Shown: piece after piece, positions 5,041 to 5,167 of the stretch
Numbering within the stretch: the stretch's first letter is position 1
Layout: each line of letters opens with the position of its first letter
Notes under the pieces: generated by a model
What the model saw: the letters and a program-made list of their open reading frames with translations, nothing else
Told to the model about the DNA's origin: nothing
Database searches by the model: none
Position numbers and translations under genes: made by a program
Assembly: GCA_003170115.1 (NCBI GenBank)
Contig: PMZS01000057.1
Coordinates: forward strand, 1-5,167
Direction: 5' to 3'
Length of the DNA: 5,167 nucleotides
From: Spirochaetaceae bacterium
GTDB lineage: Bacteria; Spirochaetota; Spirochaetia; SZUA-6; Fen-1364

Positions 5041-5167
5041 GTGGCGATACTGCTGGCGGGGCTTTCGGCCCTCATGTACGGAGCGGGGGATTTCTGCGGC
5101 GGCCTGGCCGCCCGGAAGATGCCCGTGTTCACGGTCCTCATGTTCTCCCAGTTCGTGGGGCTTCTCC
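5041..5167 (+). CDS. EamA/DMT-family membrane transporter (N-terminal part, cut by window edge)
   Basis: About 42 codons are present before the right edge. The protein opens directly with a hydrophobic helix (AILLAGLSALMYGAGDF), then a short GGLAARKMP turn and the start of a second hydrophobic segment (FTVLMFSQFVGLL). The SALMYGAGDFCGGLAARK pattern is typical of the first helices of EamA-domain proteins, ten-helix inner-membrane transporters of metabolites. The substrate cannot be predicted. Start choice is uncertain: GTG 5041 has GGGGAG upstream and begins at the first helix as the family usually does, whereas ATG 5011 would add ten residues without a ribosome binding site. It is divergent from the pseudouridine synthase, with 61 bases between the chosen starts. 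Confidence 0.75.
   Translation, partial: MAILLAGLSALMYGAGDFCGGLAARKMPVFTVLMFSQFVGLL

Noticed and set aside
1..5167. tRNA, rRNA, CRISPR, insertion sequence, riboswitch or phage features
   Set aside because: Nearly all sequence is accounted for by protein genes, the gaps are too short, and no cloverleaf, array repeat, transposase or terminal inverted repeat was seen.

Overview
The window is a GC-rich (well above 50 % G+C by eye), densely packed bacterial chromosomal segment. It holds five complete protein genes and two cut by the window edges. There are no RNA genes, insertion sequences, CRISPR arrays or phage genes that I can see. Intergenic gaps are short, and the longest non-coding stretch is the roughly 120-base divergent region at 1816-1938. 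Strong purine-rich ribosome binding sites and a near-consensus sigma70-type -10 box fit an ordinary bacterium. The style of the HtrA N-terminus and the presence of a DUF6062-like protein make a high-GC spirochaete (Spirochaetota) my best guess. This is a weak inference from family resemblance, not something the sequence proves.

Left part (1-1815, minus strand). A periplasmic or membrane-anchored Do-type serine protease (htrA, two PDZ domains) is followed 46 bases downstream by the start of a membrane-anchored class I SAM-dependent methyltransferase. That gene resembles the FAM173/ATPSCKMT lysine methyltransferase group and runs off the left edge. A perfect 9-bp GC hairpin lies in the gap between them, directly before the methyltransferase start.

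Centre (1816-3985). A divergent, relatively AT-rich control region carries a TATAAT box for htrA on the minus strand and an extended -10 (TGg-TATCAT) for the plus strand. Between the two lies a GTTAAT direct repeat with a 10-bp period. The plus-strand transcript appears to be a three-gene operon: a SprT/WLM-like zinc metalloprotease-fold protein with a C-terminal coiled coil, a short FMN nitroreductase, and a DUF6062-like protein with two CxxC...GFCxxH putative metal-binding modules. Gaps are only 6 and 13 bases. No pathway linking the three is evident from sequence.

Right part (3986-5167). The operon converges on a minus-strand RluA-family pseudouridine synthase. The stop codons of both genes lie in the two arms of one 8-bp hairpin. 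Divergent from the pseudouridine synthase, an EamA/DMT-family membrane transporter begins on the plus strand and is cut by the right edge.

Nothing here forms a recognisable defence or mobile system. The parts worth a second look are the functionally obscure metalloprotease-like/nitroreductase/DUF6062 operon, the compact divergent control region, and the two hairpins at gene boundaries.
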